DNA from: Trichormus sp. NMC-1
GTDB taxonomy: Bacteria > Cyanobacteriota > Cyanobacteriia > Cyanobacteriales > Nostocaceae
NCBI RefSeq assembly: GCF_001858025.1
Contig: NZ_LZQD01000002.1
Location: 1,796 to 55,517, forward strand
Length of the DNA: 53,722 nucleotides
Direction of reading: 5' to 3'
The translations under genes and the position numbers were made by a program. The notes beneath the pieces were generated by a model. It saw only the letters and a list, made by a program, of their open reading frames with translations, did no database searches and was not told the origin of the DNA. Of the stretch, positions 38,962 through 48,700 are shown piece by piece; positions within the stretch are counted from its first letter, which is position 1; the number at the start of each line of letters is the position of its first letter.

Positions 38962-40235
38962 AAACAATAGCCCAAACTTTATCCTCCTTCAAAAAAGACC
39001 GCTTTATCCGCAACATTGGTTGGATGGGGGCTTCTGAATTAGTAATTAGGGTATTTCGTCTTATTACCACAGTCATTCTTGCTCGTTTTCTCAGTGCAGA
39101 AGATTATGGTTTAGCTGCCATTGTGTTGATGACTTTTGAATTTATTCGTGTGTTCACCCGCAACGGTATTGCTGACAAAATCGTGCAAGCAGAAGCGGAA
39201 GAAGTGGAAGAGTTATGTCGCACTGCTTATGGTTTGAATTGGGTAATTGCCTTAGTTTTATTTGTAGGTCAATGTTTAGCATCATTAGCGATCGCACAAT
39301 TCTATAATAATTCCCATCTGATTCTCCCTATTTGTCTCATTGCCATTACGTATCTAATTTATCCTCTGGCAATGGTACAAACAGCCTTAATTAGAAGAGA
39401 AAACCGCTTAAATATTCTCGCCCTAATTAGTTCAGTCCAAGTATCTACAGATAATGTACTGACGGCAATTTTTGCCCTCTCTGGTATGGGAATGTGGGCA
39501 ATTGTGTTACCGAAGTTTTTAGTCGCACCGATTTGGATTATTCTCACCTTTAAATATCATCCTTGGCGGATGACCAAATCTTTCACATTCGATAAATGGC
39601 AACAAATTACATCCTTTGCCAGTCGGGTACTTGGCATTGAACTACTAACAATATTTAGAGAAAATATTGATTATCTTTTAATTGGTAGATTTGTAGGTGT
39701 GGAAGCTTTAGGAATTTATTATTTTGCTTTTAATGCTGGATTAGGAATTAGTTTAAGTGTTATCAATGCTATCCGAGTCTCCCTATTTTCTGACCTATGT
39801 GATCTCAAATCTCAAACAGAGTTATTTACCCAACGTTATACCCAAAGTCTCCGCAAAATCGCTGTGATGATTGTACCTTTAGTGGTCTTACAATCCAGTT
39901 TAGCCCCTATTTATGTTCCCCTCGTATTTGGGTCTAAATGGGTAGAAAGAGGCGCAGTACCGATTTTAATCCTAATTTGTATTTCGGCTTTATCCCGTCC
40001 CTTTGCAGATGCAGCTTCTTTAATGTTCCGCGCCTTTGGTCAACCAGAAATTGAATTGCGTTGGAATCTCTTGTTTACTGCTTGTTTAGCTACTGCTATT
40101 TGTGTCGGTACAAGCTGGGGAATTTTGGGTGCTGCGGTGGCTGTGATATTAACACACCTGACTTTGCAGCCAATATATACATTATGGGCAACTTTGCAAA
40201 AATTACCTAAATTCTTGCAGGAGGTAAATCCATGA
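38958..40235 (+). CDS. Oligosaccharide flippase (Wzx-like, MOP family)
   Basis: The 425-residue protein has about twelve membrane helices. Typical starts are RNIGWMGASELVIRVFRLITTVILARFLSAEDYGLAAIV, the MOP/PST signature in which ARFLS-x-EDYG follows helix 1. It should flip the undecaprenyl-linked repeat unit to the periplasm for the Wzy-like polymerase (32405-33733). ATG 38958 overlaps the previous stop; an upstream in-frame start at 38931 would lie well inside the GT4 gene. It is followed by a GT2 gene with an ATGA overlap. Confidence 0.92.
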   Translation: MKTIAQTLSSFKKDRFIRNIGWMGASELVIRVFRLITTVILARFLSAEDYGLAAIVLMTFEFIRVFTRNGIADKIVQAEAEEVEELCRTAYGLNWVIALVLFVGQCLASLAIAQFYNNSHLILPICLIAITYLIYPLAMVQTALIRRENRLNILALISSVQVSTDNVLTAIFALSGMGMWAIVLPKFLVAPIWIILTFKYHPWRMTKSFTFDKWQQITSFASRVLGIELLTIFRENIDYLLIGRFVGVEALGIYYFAFNAGLGISLSVINAIRVSLFSDLCDLKSQTELFTQRYTQSLRKIAVMIVPLVVLQSSLAPIYVPLVFGSKWVERGAVPILILICISALSRPFADAASLMFRAFGQPEIELRWNLLFTACLATAICVGTSWGILGAAVAVILTHLTLQPIYTLWATLQKLPKFLQEVNP

Positions 40236-41194
40236 CAAATATTAAACCAATGGTGTCAGTAATTATCCCTGCTTACAATGCTGCTCAGTTTCTACCAGCA
40301 GCGATCGCATCTGTTCAAGAGCAAACTTTCTCTGATTGGGAATTATTAATAATAAATGATGGATCTACGGATGACACAGTTGCAGTTGTCAGGCAATATC
40401 AAGAAACAGATAATTGTATTCATTTAATTCATCAACTAAATCGGGGAGTTTCTACGGCTCGTAATTTAGGAATTGAAAAAAGTAAAGGTCAAATTATTGC
40501 TTTTCTTGATGCTGATGATCAATGGCTTCCTGATAAACTGCAACAACACCTGCAACATTTTCAGTCTAACTCCCGCTTAGGAGTTAGTTTTGCTCAGGTG
40601 GAAATATTAACTCAAACAGGTGAACCAACTGGACAAGTTTCTAGTTCCCGTTTAACTGATTTAAAACCTAAATATTTACTTTCAGAAAATCCCACTACTA
40701 CTACTTCTAATTGGGTAGTTCGTAAGGAAGTATTTTCTCAAGTGGGAGGCTTTTCTCCTGATATGAGTTATTCGGAAGATTTGGAATGGTTACTGCGGGT
40801 AATTTGTACTGGTGATTGGGAAATTGCGGGGATAAACCAGGTGTTAACTCGTTATCGTACCAGTTCTGCTGGACTGTCATCGAATTTGTATCGGATGGAA
40901 ACGGGTTGGAATCAACTGGTGGAAAAGGCGAAAGTTTATGCTCCACAATTGGTTGAAAATCATTTTGCTTTGGCTCAAGCTCTGCATTTACGTTATCTGG
41001 CTCGACGGGCTTTTCGGTTGAAGTTACCGGCTGCGGTGGGGGTGGATTTTATGAGTCGTGCTTTGGTTTCTGATTGGCGTTTGTTGTTTCATCAGCCGCG
41101 ACGGAGTTTATTGACTTTGGTTGCTGTGTTTGGCTCTTTGGTGATGGAAAAGATTTTTTTTTCACGCAGAGACGCAAAGAAAGAAATTAATTAA
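40232..41194 (+). CDS. Glycosyltransferase, GT2 family
   Basis: This 320-residue GT-A enzyme starts VSVIIPAYNAAQFLPAAIASV and has LIINDGSTDDTV, the metal-binding FLDADDQWLPDKL (DxD-like DAD) and, in the acceptor part, SEDLEWLLRV (ED motif for the catalytic base). The C-terminus (RRSLLTLVAVFGSLVMEKIF) may be a membrane-associated helix. It sits fourth in the coupled operon. The C-terminal tail resembles that of the next, broken GT2 gene, so the two are probably a duplicated pair. Confidence 0.92.
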   Translation: MTNIKPMVSVIIPAYNAAQFLPAAIASVQEQTFSDWELLIINDGSTDDTVAVVRQYQETDNCIHLIHQLNRGVSTARNLGIEKSKGQIIAFLDADDQWLPDKLQQHLQHFQSNSRLGVSFAQVEILTQTGEPTGQVSSSRLTDLKPKYLLSENPTTTTSNWVVRKEVFSQVGGFSPDMSYSEDLEWLLRVICTGDWEIAGINQVLTRYRTSSAGLSSNLYRMETGWNQLVEKAKVYAPQLVENHFALAQALHLRYLARRAFRLKLPAAVGVDFMSRALVSDWRLLFHQPRRSLLTLVAVFGSLVMEKIFFSRRDAKKEIN

Positions 41195-41269
41195 AAACTA
41201 AAAAACTCCTGTCTCTTCTCTTTTTCCTACTGTCACCTGTCACCTGTTCCCTGTCACTTAATTAATATC

Positions 41270-41753
41270 ATGCCTAAAATATCTGTGATTATTCCTGTTT
41301 ATAATTCTGAGAAAACGGTTGCTGAAACGCTGGATTCGGTTCTGGCTCAAACTTACGGCGATTTGGAAGTTATTATTGTTGATGATGGTTCGACTGATAA
41401 AAGTATTGAAATTTGTCGGCAGTTTAATGATGAGCGAATTAAGATTGTTCATCAGCAAAATCGCGGTTTGGCTGGGGCGAGAAATACAGGGATTCGTCAC
41501 GCGCAAGGGGAGTTTTTAGGTTTTGTTGATAGTGATGAGATCGCCAAAAGTTGCGGTGACTTTATTAAATCAAGCTTTAGCTACACATTGGCAAATTCTT
41601 TTTGAAGAACCTCGTCGCACTTTGATTTCTTTAATGGCTGCTTATCTCTTATGGATTTTACCAAAATCTCTATACCAATGGTTGGAAACATTAATTATGC
41701 AAATTACAGGAGCAACTCAGCAACAACGTATTCAAAAGGAACAAATGAGTTAG
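41270..41753 (+). pseudogene. GT2 glycosyltransferase gene with an internal deletion
   Basis: The first 90 codons are a good GT2 start (ISVIIPVYNSEKTVAETLDSV, IIVDDGSTDKS, GEFLGFVDSDE). The frame then shifts, and the C-terminal 70 codons of a GT2 continue in another frame (LNQALATHWQILFEEPRRTLISL), comparable with the end of the preceding gene. The middle, about 150-200 residues with the ED motif, is gone. A deletion that joined the two ends out of frame explains this. The 111-codon N-terminal frame alone would not make an active enzyme. Confidence 0.85.
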
Positions 41754-41800
41754 AAATCAACTCTTTTAAATTACCAATTACCAATTACCAATTACCAATT

Positions 41801-42262
41801 ATGACAGTTTTATTAGTTTGTTCTTCTGGTGGACATTTTAAAGCTCTGCAACAATTACGTCCTTTTTGGGAAAATCAAGAGCGAGTTTGGGTGACTTTTC
41901 GCACTAAAACTACAGAAGCAGAATTAACTGGAGAACAGGTGCATTGGGCTTACAGTCCTACTAATCGGAATCTTCCAAATTTGTTCAGAAATCTGCTTTT
42001 ATCTTGGCAATTAATTACAAAAATTCGACCAGATGTAATTATCTCTACTGGTGCTGGTGTGGCTGTCCCTTTTTTGATTTTGGGCAAATTATTGGGGAGC
42101 AAAACTGTATTTATTGAATCGGTAACGCGGGTGAATACTTTAAGTTTATCGGCGAAATTAGTTTTACCTTTTCTCAGTGTTTTATATGTGCAGTGGCCGC
42201 AATTACAAGCCCGTTATCCTCAAGCTGAACTTGTGATTCCCCAGGAGGTTTTAAGTTGTTAA
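41801..42262 (+). CDS. Alg14/PssD-like glycosyltransferase subunit
   Basis: The 153-residue protein begins MTVLLVCSSGGHFKALQQL and has the family segments VWVTFRTKT and DVIISTGAGVAVPFLILGKLLGSKTVFIES. This is the membrane-anchoring, acceptor-binding half of Alg13/Alg14-type enzymes (bacterial PssD/PssE or EpsE/F-like), which add the second sugar to a lipid-linked first sugar. The catalytic half follows at 42390. I choose ATG 41801; the longer frame from 41651 begins inside the GT2 remnant. A MITE-like element separates the two halves. Confidence 0.85.
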   Translation: MTVLLVCSSGGHFKALQQLRPFWENQERVWVTFRTKTTEAELTGEQVHWAYSPTNRNLPNLFRNLLLSWQLITKIRPDVIISTGAGVAVPFLILGKLLGSKTVFIESVTRVNTLSLSAKLVLPFLSVLYVQWPQLQARYPQAELVIPQEVLSC

Positions 42263-42278
42263 AACAACTAAGAAAAAA

Positions 42279-42355
42279 GTAGGTTGGGTTAAGCGACAGC
42301 GCAACCCAACAAAAGCATTAATAATGTTGGGTTTCCTTACGTCAACCCAACCTAC
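42279..42355. mobile_element. 77-bp MITE-like element with 12-bp inverted repeats
   Basis: GTAGGTTGGGTT (42279-42290) and AACCCAACCTAC (42344-42355) are perfect terminal inverted repeats, with an inner pair CAACCCAAC/GTTGGGTT. It lies between the two subunit genes. Diverged relatives are at about 404-465, 32189-32220 and 36826-36852. Confidence 0.7.
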
Positions 42356-42389
42356 AAAATTTCTTTATTCCCTATTCCCTCTTTAATTT

Positions 42390-42875
42390 ATGATTTTAGT
42401 CACTGTTGGTACAGAACAATATCCTTTCAATCGTCTGATGCAATGGGTTGAGGTGTTGTTACAGTCGGAAATGATTCAAGAAGAAGTGGTTGTTCAGTAC
42501 GGTAACTCCACTATTTTACCTGCTGGTGCAAAGGTTTACCGTTTTCTCAAGGAAGAAAAGTTTCAAGATTTGATTAATGAAGCGCGAATTGTGATTGCTC
42601 ATTGTGGTGAAGGAACTTTACTGCTTTTGGATTCTTTGGATAAGCCTTATATTTTGGTTTCGCGCAGTCAAGAGTTTAAAGAACACGTTGATGATCATCA
42701 GGTAGAACTTGGTTTAGCACTATCGCAAATTAATGTTCCTGTTGCTTGGTGTCCGGGAGATTTGGTGCGGTTTATAGATGCTCCTAGAAAGGTTTCTGTT
42801 GCTGATGTTTCTCATGCTAGTGCGATCGCTCTTTGTCAGAGTTTACAATCTCGTTTTGGTCAAAATCTTAACTAA
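42390..42875 (+). CDS. Alg13/PssE-like glycosyltransferase subunit
   Basis: The 161-residue protein begins MILVTVGTEQYPFNRLMQWV and has IVIAHCGEGTLLLLDSLDKPYILVSR followed by EHVDDHQVELG. These are the donor-binding features of GT28 C-terminal/Alg13 proteins, where the GxGT(L/I) loop and the Gln/His residues contact UDP-sugar. It should pair with the Alg14-like protein encoded upstream and act after the initiating sugar-phosphate transferase encoded next. The start has no strong Shine-Dalgarno; 127 bp with the MITE precede it. Confidence 0.87.
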   Translation: MILVTVGTEQYPFNRLMQWVEVLLQSEMIQEEVVVQYGNSTILPAGAKVYRFLKEEKFQDLINEARIVIAHCGEGTLLLLDSLDKPYILVSRSQEFKEHVDDHQVELGLALSQINVPVAWCPGDLVRFIDAPRKVSVADVSHASAIALCQSLQSRFGQNLN

Positions 42876-42894
42876 TTTTAAGTAGGTAAAAATC

Positions 42895-43893
42895 ATGGCT
42901 ACTCATACCAATACAACAATATCGTTAGTGACTTCTCGTTTTAATAATACTCTTTTAGTCCAGTTATCACCGCGATTAACTGTGATAGAAGCTGTATCTT
43001 TTCGGGAATCTTTTAAACAATGGATTGAAGATACTACTGTTACTAAAATCATTTTGGATTTTGGACAAACTACAATTATTGATAGTAGTGGGATTGGTTC
43101 ACTCATTACTAATATCAAATCAGCAAAAGCCAAAAATATTCAATTAACTGTTTGGAGTCTTAATCCCCAAGTTAAATTGGCTTTTGTCATGGTCGGTTTG
43201 GATAAAATATTGAGTATTGAAGCCGATACTGAGGCAATTATCCCTACTGTCAGTCGTAAATCTCAACAGCGTCCACCTTTAACTCATGCTTCGGTGCGAT
43301 CGCCTATTAAACGGACAATTGACATTGTAGGGGCAATTGTGGGCTTGGGTGTGACTGCTGTGCTGTTTGTTCCGATTGCGATCGCAATTAAACTTGATAG
43401 TCCTGGACCTATACTATTTAGTCAAACTCGTTGTGGTTGGATGGGAAGACGATTTAAAATTTGGAAGTTTCGGTCAATGGTGACTAATGCTGAAGCTCTC
43501 AAATCTACTATTAAAAATCAAGCTTCTGGCGCTTTTTTCAAAAATGATCATGACCCCCGCATTACCCGTGTTGGTCGCTTTCTTCGCAAAACTAGTTTAG
43601 ATGAATTTCCCCAATTTTGGAATATCCTCAAAGGAGATATGAGTTTAATTGGCACTCGTCCACCCACTCCTGATGAGTTAGAACAATATGAAATCTTTAA
43701 TTGGCAAAGGTTGGATGTCAGACCAGGATTAAGTGGTGAATGGCAGGTCAATGGGCGCTCAAAAATTCGCAACTTTGAAGATGTAATTAAGCTCGATTTG
43801 CGCTATCAAGAAAATTGGAGTCTTGGTTATGATTTTCAACTTATGTTAAAAACATTTGTTGTGGTTTTTAACAAGGATTCCGGGGCTGTATAA
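42895..43893 (+). CDS. STAS domain fused to an initiating phosphoglycosyl transferase
   Basis: The 332-residue protein has two domains. Residues 10-108 form a STAS (anti-sigma antagonist) domain with TIIDSSGIGSLI, including S64/S65 at the site phosphorylated in SpoIIAA/RsbV proteins. Residues 132-332 form a bacterial sugar transferase (PglC/WcaJ C-terminal type): a membrane helix (about 141-163), KFRSM, the catalytic D236-E237 in SLDEFPQFWNILKGDMSLIG, and RPGLSGEWQVNGRS. Such enzymes put the first sugar-phosphate on undecaprenyl phosphate. The usual N-terminal partner is a membrane domain; a STAS domain there is unusual. The downstream RsbW-like ATPase and free STAS genes suggest that the enzyme is itself a partner-switch client. 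Confidence 0.9.
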   Translation: MATHTNTTISLVTSRFNNTLLVQLSPRLTVIEAVSFRESFKQWIEDTTVTKIILDFGQTTIIDSSGIGSLITNIKSAKAKNIQLTVWSLNPQVKLAFVMVGLDKILSIEADTEAIIPTVSRKSQQRPPLTHASVRSPIKRTIDIVGAIVGLGVTAVLFVPIAIAIKLDSPGPILFSQTRCGWMGRRFKIWKFRSMVTNAEALKSTIKNQASGAFFKNDHDPRITRVGRFLRKTSLDEFPQFWNILKGDMSLIGTRPPTPDELEQYEIFNWQRLDVRPGLSGEWQVNGRSKIRNFEDVIKLDLRYQENWSLGYDFQLMLKTFVVVFNKDSGAV

Positions 43894-43938
43894 GAAATTT
43901 TTTTAATTTAAAACAGCTTACCTTTTTACTAAATTTTC

Positions 43939-44406
43939 ATGGACACAAATTTATTACTCCATAATTATAAGCTGCAAGTTGTTAGCGATATTGACGCAAT
44001 GGCAACCGTTGTAGAATGGTTCGATCAATTTAATAATAACCAGATTACTTATCAAATCTGGTTACAAGGACAAACTGGTTTATTAGAGGGCTTTACAAAT
44101 GTGGTGCGTCACGCCCATATCCACCTTAGTCCTGAAACTCCTGTTGATTTAGAAGTACAAATTTGTTCTGAATATTTCCAAATCTGCATTTGGGATCAAG
44201 GTGATATTTTTGATTTAGAGGCGGCCATGGAACGTTTTGATCAAGAAACTAGCCAAAGCCAATTTGATCCTTTAGAACATGAATATCAATGGGGTTGTAT
44301 CTTCTTCCTCAAACTCAGAAAAGACTATGGTTGGATAATTAGTTATACTCGTGAATTAGAAAATAGAAACTGCTTATTAATCAAAAAGCAATTAGCTATT
44401 TCCTAA
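43939..44406 (+). CDS. RsbW-like HATPase (partner-switch kinase)
   Basis: The 155-residue GHKL ATPase has the N box E50-x3-N54 in LLEGFTNVVRHAH and a D-x-G box at D86-Q-G88 (WDQGDIFD). It lacks any HisKA domain, as in anti-sigma kinases such as RsbW and SpoIIAB. It lies 45 bp after the STAS-glycosyltransferase gene and 68 bp before a free STAS gene. I infer that it phosphorylates the serine of one or both STAS domains and binds the unphosphorylated form. The final G box is short (YQWGCIFF), so ATP binding should be verified. Confidence 0.85.
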   Translation: MDTNLLLHNYKLQVVSDIDAMATVVEWFDQFNNNQITYQIWLQGQTGLLEGFTNVVRHAHIHLSPETPVDLEVQICSEYFQICIWDQGDIFDLEAAMERFDQETSQSQFDPLEHEYQWGCIFFLKLRKDYGWIISYTRELENRNCLLIKKQLAIS

Positions 44407-44474
44407 TACTACATTCGTGCAATATGATTGTTTAACTTTCTTAAACTTTTCAATTAATAAACCCACATTTCGAG

Positions 44475-44807
44475 ATGTCTATTTCAGGTAAATTCATGGA
44501 TTCACAATTTAAAGTCATTCAGCCACAAGGTATTTTGAATAGCAAAAATGGTAATGAACTAAAGGAAGTCGTAGATCAATTTATAAAATCAGATATCAAA
44601 ACAATTCTGATTGATTTTCAAGAAGTTACAGTTATGGATAGTTCTGGTTTTAGTGCCTTGCTAATAATACTCAAAGCAGTTAAAAAAAATAATTGTAGAT
44701 TGGTACTTTGTTCTATAAATGAGCAAATAAAAATGATCTTTGATATGACTAACACAAATCAATTTTTTGAGGTGTTACCGGATCAGGCATCATTCGTATC
44801 TGCTTAA
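44475..44807 (+). CDS. STAS-domain anti-sigma factor antagonist-like protein
   Basis: The single-domain protein of 110 residues has TILIDFQEVTVMDSSGFSALL. The serines at 56/57 are in the position phosphorylated in RsbV/SpoIIAA. It is the natural partner of the ATPase encoded upstream. ATG 44475 is used; ATG 44496, with CAGGTAA upstream, would give a 103-residue protein beginning MDSQFKVIQ and is equally plausible. A hairpin lies after the stop. Confidence 0.88.
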   Translation: MSISGKFMDSQFKVIQPQGILNSKNGNELKEVVDQFIKSDIKTILIDFQEVTVMDSSGFSALLIILKAVKKNNCRLVLCSINEQIKMIFDMTNTNQFFEVLPDQASFVSA

Positions 44808-44841
44808 CTCGGATTTCCCACTGTGATCAGGTACACACTTA

Positions 44842-44858
44842 GCGGGCAATATGCCCGC
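44842..44858. terminator. Perfect 7-bp GC hairpin after the STAS gene
   Basis: GCGGGCA-ATA-TGCCCGC, 35 bp after the STAS stop. It could end the polysaccharide/partner-switch transcript before the H-NOX gene. The T-run is weak. Confidence 0.5.
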
Positions 44859-45009
44859 ACCACAAGGGTTTTATTCTTCCAGTTTGTACCCTTCACGAAC
44901 AAAATATACTGCATTGTTTCTGGTTTGAGCCAAGATGCGCGAGGTGAAGGTTTTGCATAAAGGCAGCAGATTTTTGAAAAGTATCTTTTATACTGAGGAG
45001 TTTAAGTTA

Positions 45010-45570
45010 ATGTACGGTTTAGTCAATAAAGCAATTGAAGATATGATTTGCAAATACCACGGTGAGGATACCTGGGAAAGCATCAAGCAAAAAGCTGAAC
45101 TTGAAGACATAGACTTTTTTATTGGTATGGATGCTTATTCTGACGATATTACCTATCGTTTGGTCGCAGCAGCTTGTGAAGTTTTAGGCATGGAGGCAGA
45201 AGAAATACTGCAAGCATTTGGTGAATACTGGGTGACATACACGGCAGAAGAAGGCTATGGGGAACTTTTAGATAGCGCCGGCAACTCTTTAGGGCAGTTT
45301 ATTGAGAACCTTGATAATCTGCACGCACGAGTCGGCTTGAGTTTTCCCCAACTCCGTCCCCCATCTTTTGATTGCGAACACACCAGCGAAAAGTCAATGG
45401 AACTGCACTATCAATCTACTCGTCAGGGTTTAGCCCCAATGGTAATGGGTTTACTCCACGGATTGGGAAAACGCTTTAACACCAAGGTAGATGTTACCCA
45501 AACCAGTTTTCGTCAACAGGGTGCGTCTCACGATATTTTCTCTATTGAATATGATGATTCTCAGTCCTAA
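45010..45570 (+). CDS. H-NOX heme-based gas sensor
   Basis: The 186-residue single-domain protein starts [13 protein letters not shown]. It has the proximal heme ligand H105 ([13 protein letters not shown]) and the propionate-binding Y134-x-S136-x-R138 motif (YQSTR). The residue at the position of the distal tyrosine in O2-binding H-NOX is a methionine (M144, in LAPMVMG), so NO selectivity is predicted. Bacterial H-NOX proteins regulate an adjacent kinase or cyclase, and the next gene is a kinase with the matching HNOBA domain. ATG 45010 follows GAGGAG with good spacing and is preferred to ATG 44935. Confidence 0.92.
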   Translation: MYGLVNKAIEDMICKYHGEDTWESIKQKAELEDIDFFIGMDAYSDDITYRLVAAACEVLGMEAEEILQAFGEYWVTYTAEEGYGELLDSAGNSLGQFIENLDNLHARVGLSFPQLRPPSFDCEHTSEKSMELHYQSTRQGLAPMVMGLLHGLGKRFNTKVDVTQTSFRQQGASHDIFSIEYDDSQS

Positions 45571-45766
45571 CCGCTTTTGTGACTATCGGATAAATTAACG
45601 AAGTTGTGTTATTGCAAACAACAAAAAATTAAAGTTTTATCCCCATTTAACTAAAGTAAGCTAAGTACCTGTGTACAATTAATTAAACATTTTTAAAATC
45701 TGCTTTCTTGCTTTGCTAGAGCAATTTTTTAGGTGTGGTGGTGTATGCAGTTTATAATGGCTATTT

Positions 45767-48700
45767 ATGACAAATGATCGGGTGATCGAATCAAAACAAT
45801 TCAGTCTTGACCCTGACCAATTTGCAGCTTTGTTTCCCTTTCATTTGGTCATAGATCGAGACATGAAGATTCTCCAAGCGGGTGGGGTGCTTCAACGCAT
45901 TCTTGAACCTATTTTAATTGTTGGTAGTTCTCTAGAAGAACATTTCCACATTAATCGCCCTAAATTTCCAGTCAACTTTGCAGCTATTAGCCAGCATACG
46001 CGCTCATCTAAAGAGGGAGTTTCCCCATCGCTGTTTCTGTTGCAATCCCACCACAAGGAAATGCAGCTAAAAGGAGAGATGGTATATCTAGAGGCATCCG
46101 ATCATCTGCTGTTTCTTGGTTCTCCCTGGATTACCGAGATTAACGATTTAAAAAAACTGGACCTGAAGCTCGATGATTTTCCTCTCTACGACTCGGTTGC
46201 AGATTATTTGTTTCTTTTGCAGGCTAAAAATTCGGCTCTGACAGATGCCAAAAAACTCACGGCTAGACTTACATCTCAACGGGCTGAATTACGAGCAACA
46301 GCATCAAGATTGAGAACAGTGATTGAAAGTTTACAAGCTGGTGTGTTATTGGAAGATGAAACCCGGCACGTTATTCTAGCAAATCAGGAATTTTGTGATC
46401 AGTTTAGCATTCCCGTTGCTCCAGAAGCTTTACAAGGCATAGATTGTCAGCAAGCAGCACAGACGAGCAAACAACTCTTTGCTGAACCAGAGAAATTCAT
46501 CCAGCGAGTGGAAGAGATTCTCAGCCAGAATCAAATAGTTCTCAATGAAGAATTGCTACTAGAAGATGGGCGAATCTTGGAACAGGATTATATACCTATT
46601 GTGGTTGAACAAAAATTTTATGGTCATCTGTGGAAATACCATGATATTACCCAACGCAAACAAGCTGAAAATGCACTTCGATTAAGTGAAGAACGGTTAA
46701 AGCTGGCTTTAGATGCTGTAGATGAAGGACTTTGGGACTGGAATCTGGTGACTGGGGAAATTTATCGTAGTCCACGTTGGTTTACAATGCTGGGTTATGC
46801 GCCGGAAGAATTAGAAAACGATATCAAGCTGAAAATTCGGTTGATCCATCCAGAGGATCTGTCCCTCATGCAAGAGCGACTGATAGCACATCTCAAGGGT
46901 GAGACACCTTTTTATGAGGTAGAAGTCAGGTTTTTAACCAAATGTGGAGAATGGAAGTGGATTCTAGATCGGGGTAAGTTAGTCAGCCGCGATTCCCAAG
47001 GTAGAGCGATGAGAATGGTGGGAACCCATTTAGATATTACCGAACGCAAACTTTCAGAAGCCGCACTAAAACAACAATATGAACGGGTGCTACTTCTCAA
47101 GCAAATTACTGAAGAAATTCGCCAGTCTTTGCAATGGGAAAAAATCCTTCAGACAACAGTAACGGAAGTGCAACGGATTTTGCAGTGCGATCGCGTTGTT
47201 ATCTTCCAAATTAACCCTGATGGTAATGGTAAAGTTGTTCAGGAGGCAGTAGTTCCCGGATGGTCAGTCACTTTAGACCAAGATATCAATGATCCTTGTC
47301 TGAAGGATGGATACTTTGACTTTTATCGTCATGGACGGATGACTGTTATTTCCGATATAGAGAAAGCCGGATTTCAACCTTGTCATCTGGAATTTTTACA
47401 GCAGTTTCAGGTGAAAGCCAATCTGGTTGTCCCGATTTTAGTGCGGGAAGATTTATGGGGATTATTAATTGCTCATCAGTGCGATCGCCCTAGACAATGG
47501 ACCCAATTAGAATTGGATCTACTCAAACACTTGGCTGATCAAATGGGTATTGCCCTTACCCAAGCACATTTACTGGCTCAAGAAACCCATCAAGCCAATC
47601 TGTTAGTACTGCAAAATGAAGAACTAAATCTGGCCAAACAAACAGCAGAGACTGCCAATATGGCCAAAAGTAATTTCCTGGCTACCATGAGTCATGAAAT
47701 TCGCACCCCTATGAATGCCATCATCGGCATGAGTGGAATGCTTTTGGATACTAGCTTAACTTCTGAGCAACTCGACTGTGTAGAAACTATTCGCAATAGT
47801 AGTAATGCACTGCTAACGATTATTAATGATATTCTCGACTTTTCTAAGATTGAATCTGGCAAATTAGAGTTAGAAGCACAGCCTTTTGATTTGCGTCTTT
47901 GTGTGGAAGAAGCCCTAGATTTATTAGCTCCCCAAGCCGCTTCCAAAGGGATTGAATTGATGTACCTGATAGAAGCAGATGTACCTACATTTATTATTGG
48001 TGATATTACCCGTCTGCGCCAAATTCTCTGGAACTTAATTAGTAATGCAGTCAAGTTTACAAATATTGGCGAAGTTGTAATCATCATCACTACTCGGCAA
48101 CTGGTACGTAATCAGGCAACTACAGCCTCAACTCCTGACCGCTACGAGTTGCAATTTGCAATCAGGGATACAGGAATTGGCATTCCCCGCGATCGCTTAC
48201 ATCGACTCTTCAAACCCTTCAGTCAGGTTGATGTTTCCATGACTCGACGTTACGGTGGCACAGGCTTGGGATTAGTCATCAGCAAACGGCTGTGCGAGAT
48301 TATGGGGGGGAGAATGTGGGTAGATAGTCAACCAAATCAAGGTTCTACTTTCTATTTCACAGTTATTTTGCCAGTTGAACCGTCAGCTATTGATAGTTCC
48401 ATCGGTACTGATCCTGAACTGCTCAATCAACGATTACTCTTAGCAGTTGATAACACCAATTTAAGAAAATGCTTAACTGTGCAACTTCAAAGTTTAGGAT
48501 TAGATGTTCAAGTTGCCGAATCTAATGATGCCATACTCCAATATCTGTGGCAAGACAAACCTTTTGCTCTAGCTATCTTAGATATTGATAGTCCAGACTG
48601 GAACACTCTCAATCTAACGGCTAAAATCCGAGACATCCCCAAACAACAGAATTTACCTTTGGTGATGTTAAGTTCTAAGGGCAAGCAAACCTGGGAAGTG

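Noticed and set aside
41651-41800. A 50-codon N-terminal extension of the Alg14-like protein
   Set aside because: This part overlaps the GT2 remnant in another frame and a TTACCAA repeat. The family starts at MTVLLVCSSGGH.
44935-45009. Extra 25 N-terminal codons for the H-NOX protein
   Set aside because: H-NOX domains begin at the MYGLVN segment, and GAGGAG lies just before ATG 45010. The upstream part has no similarity.
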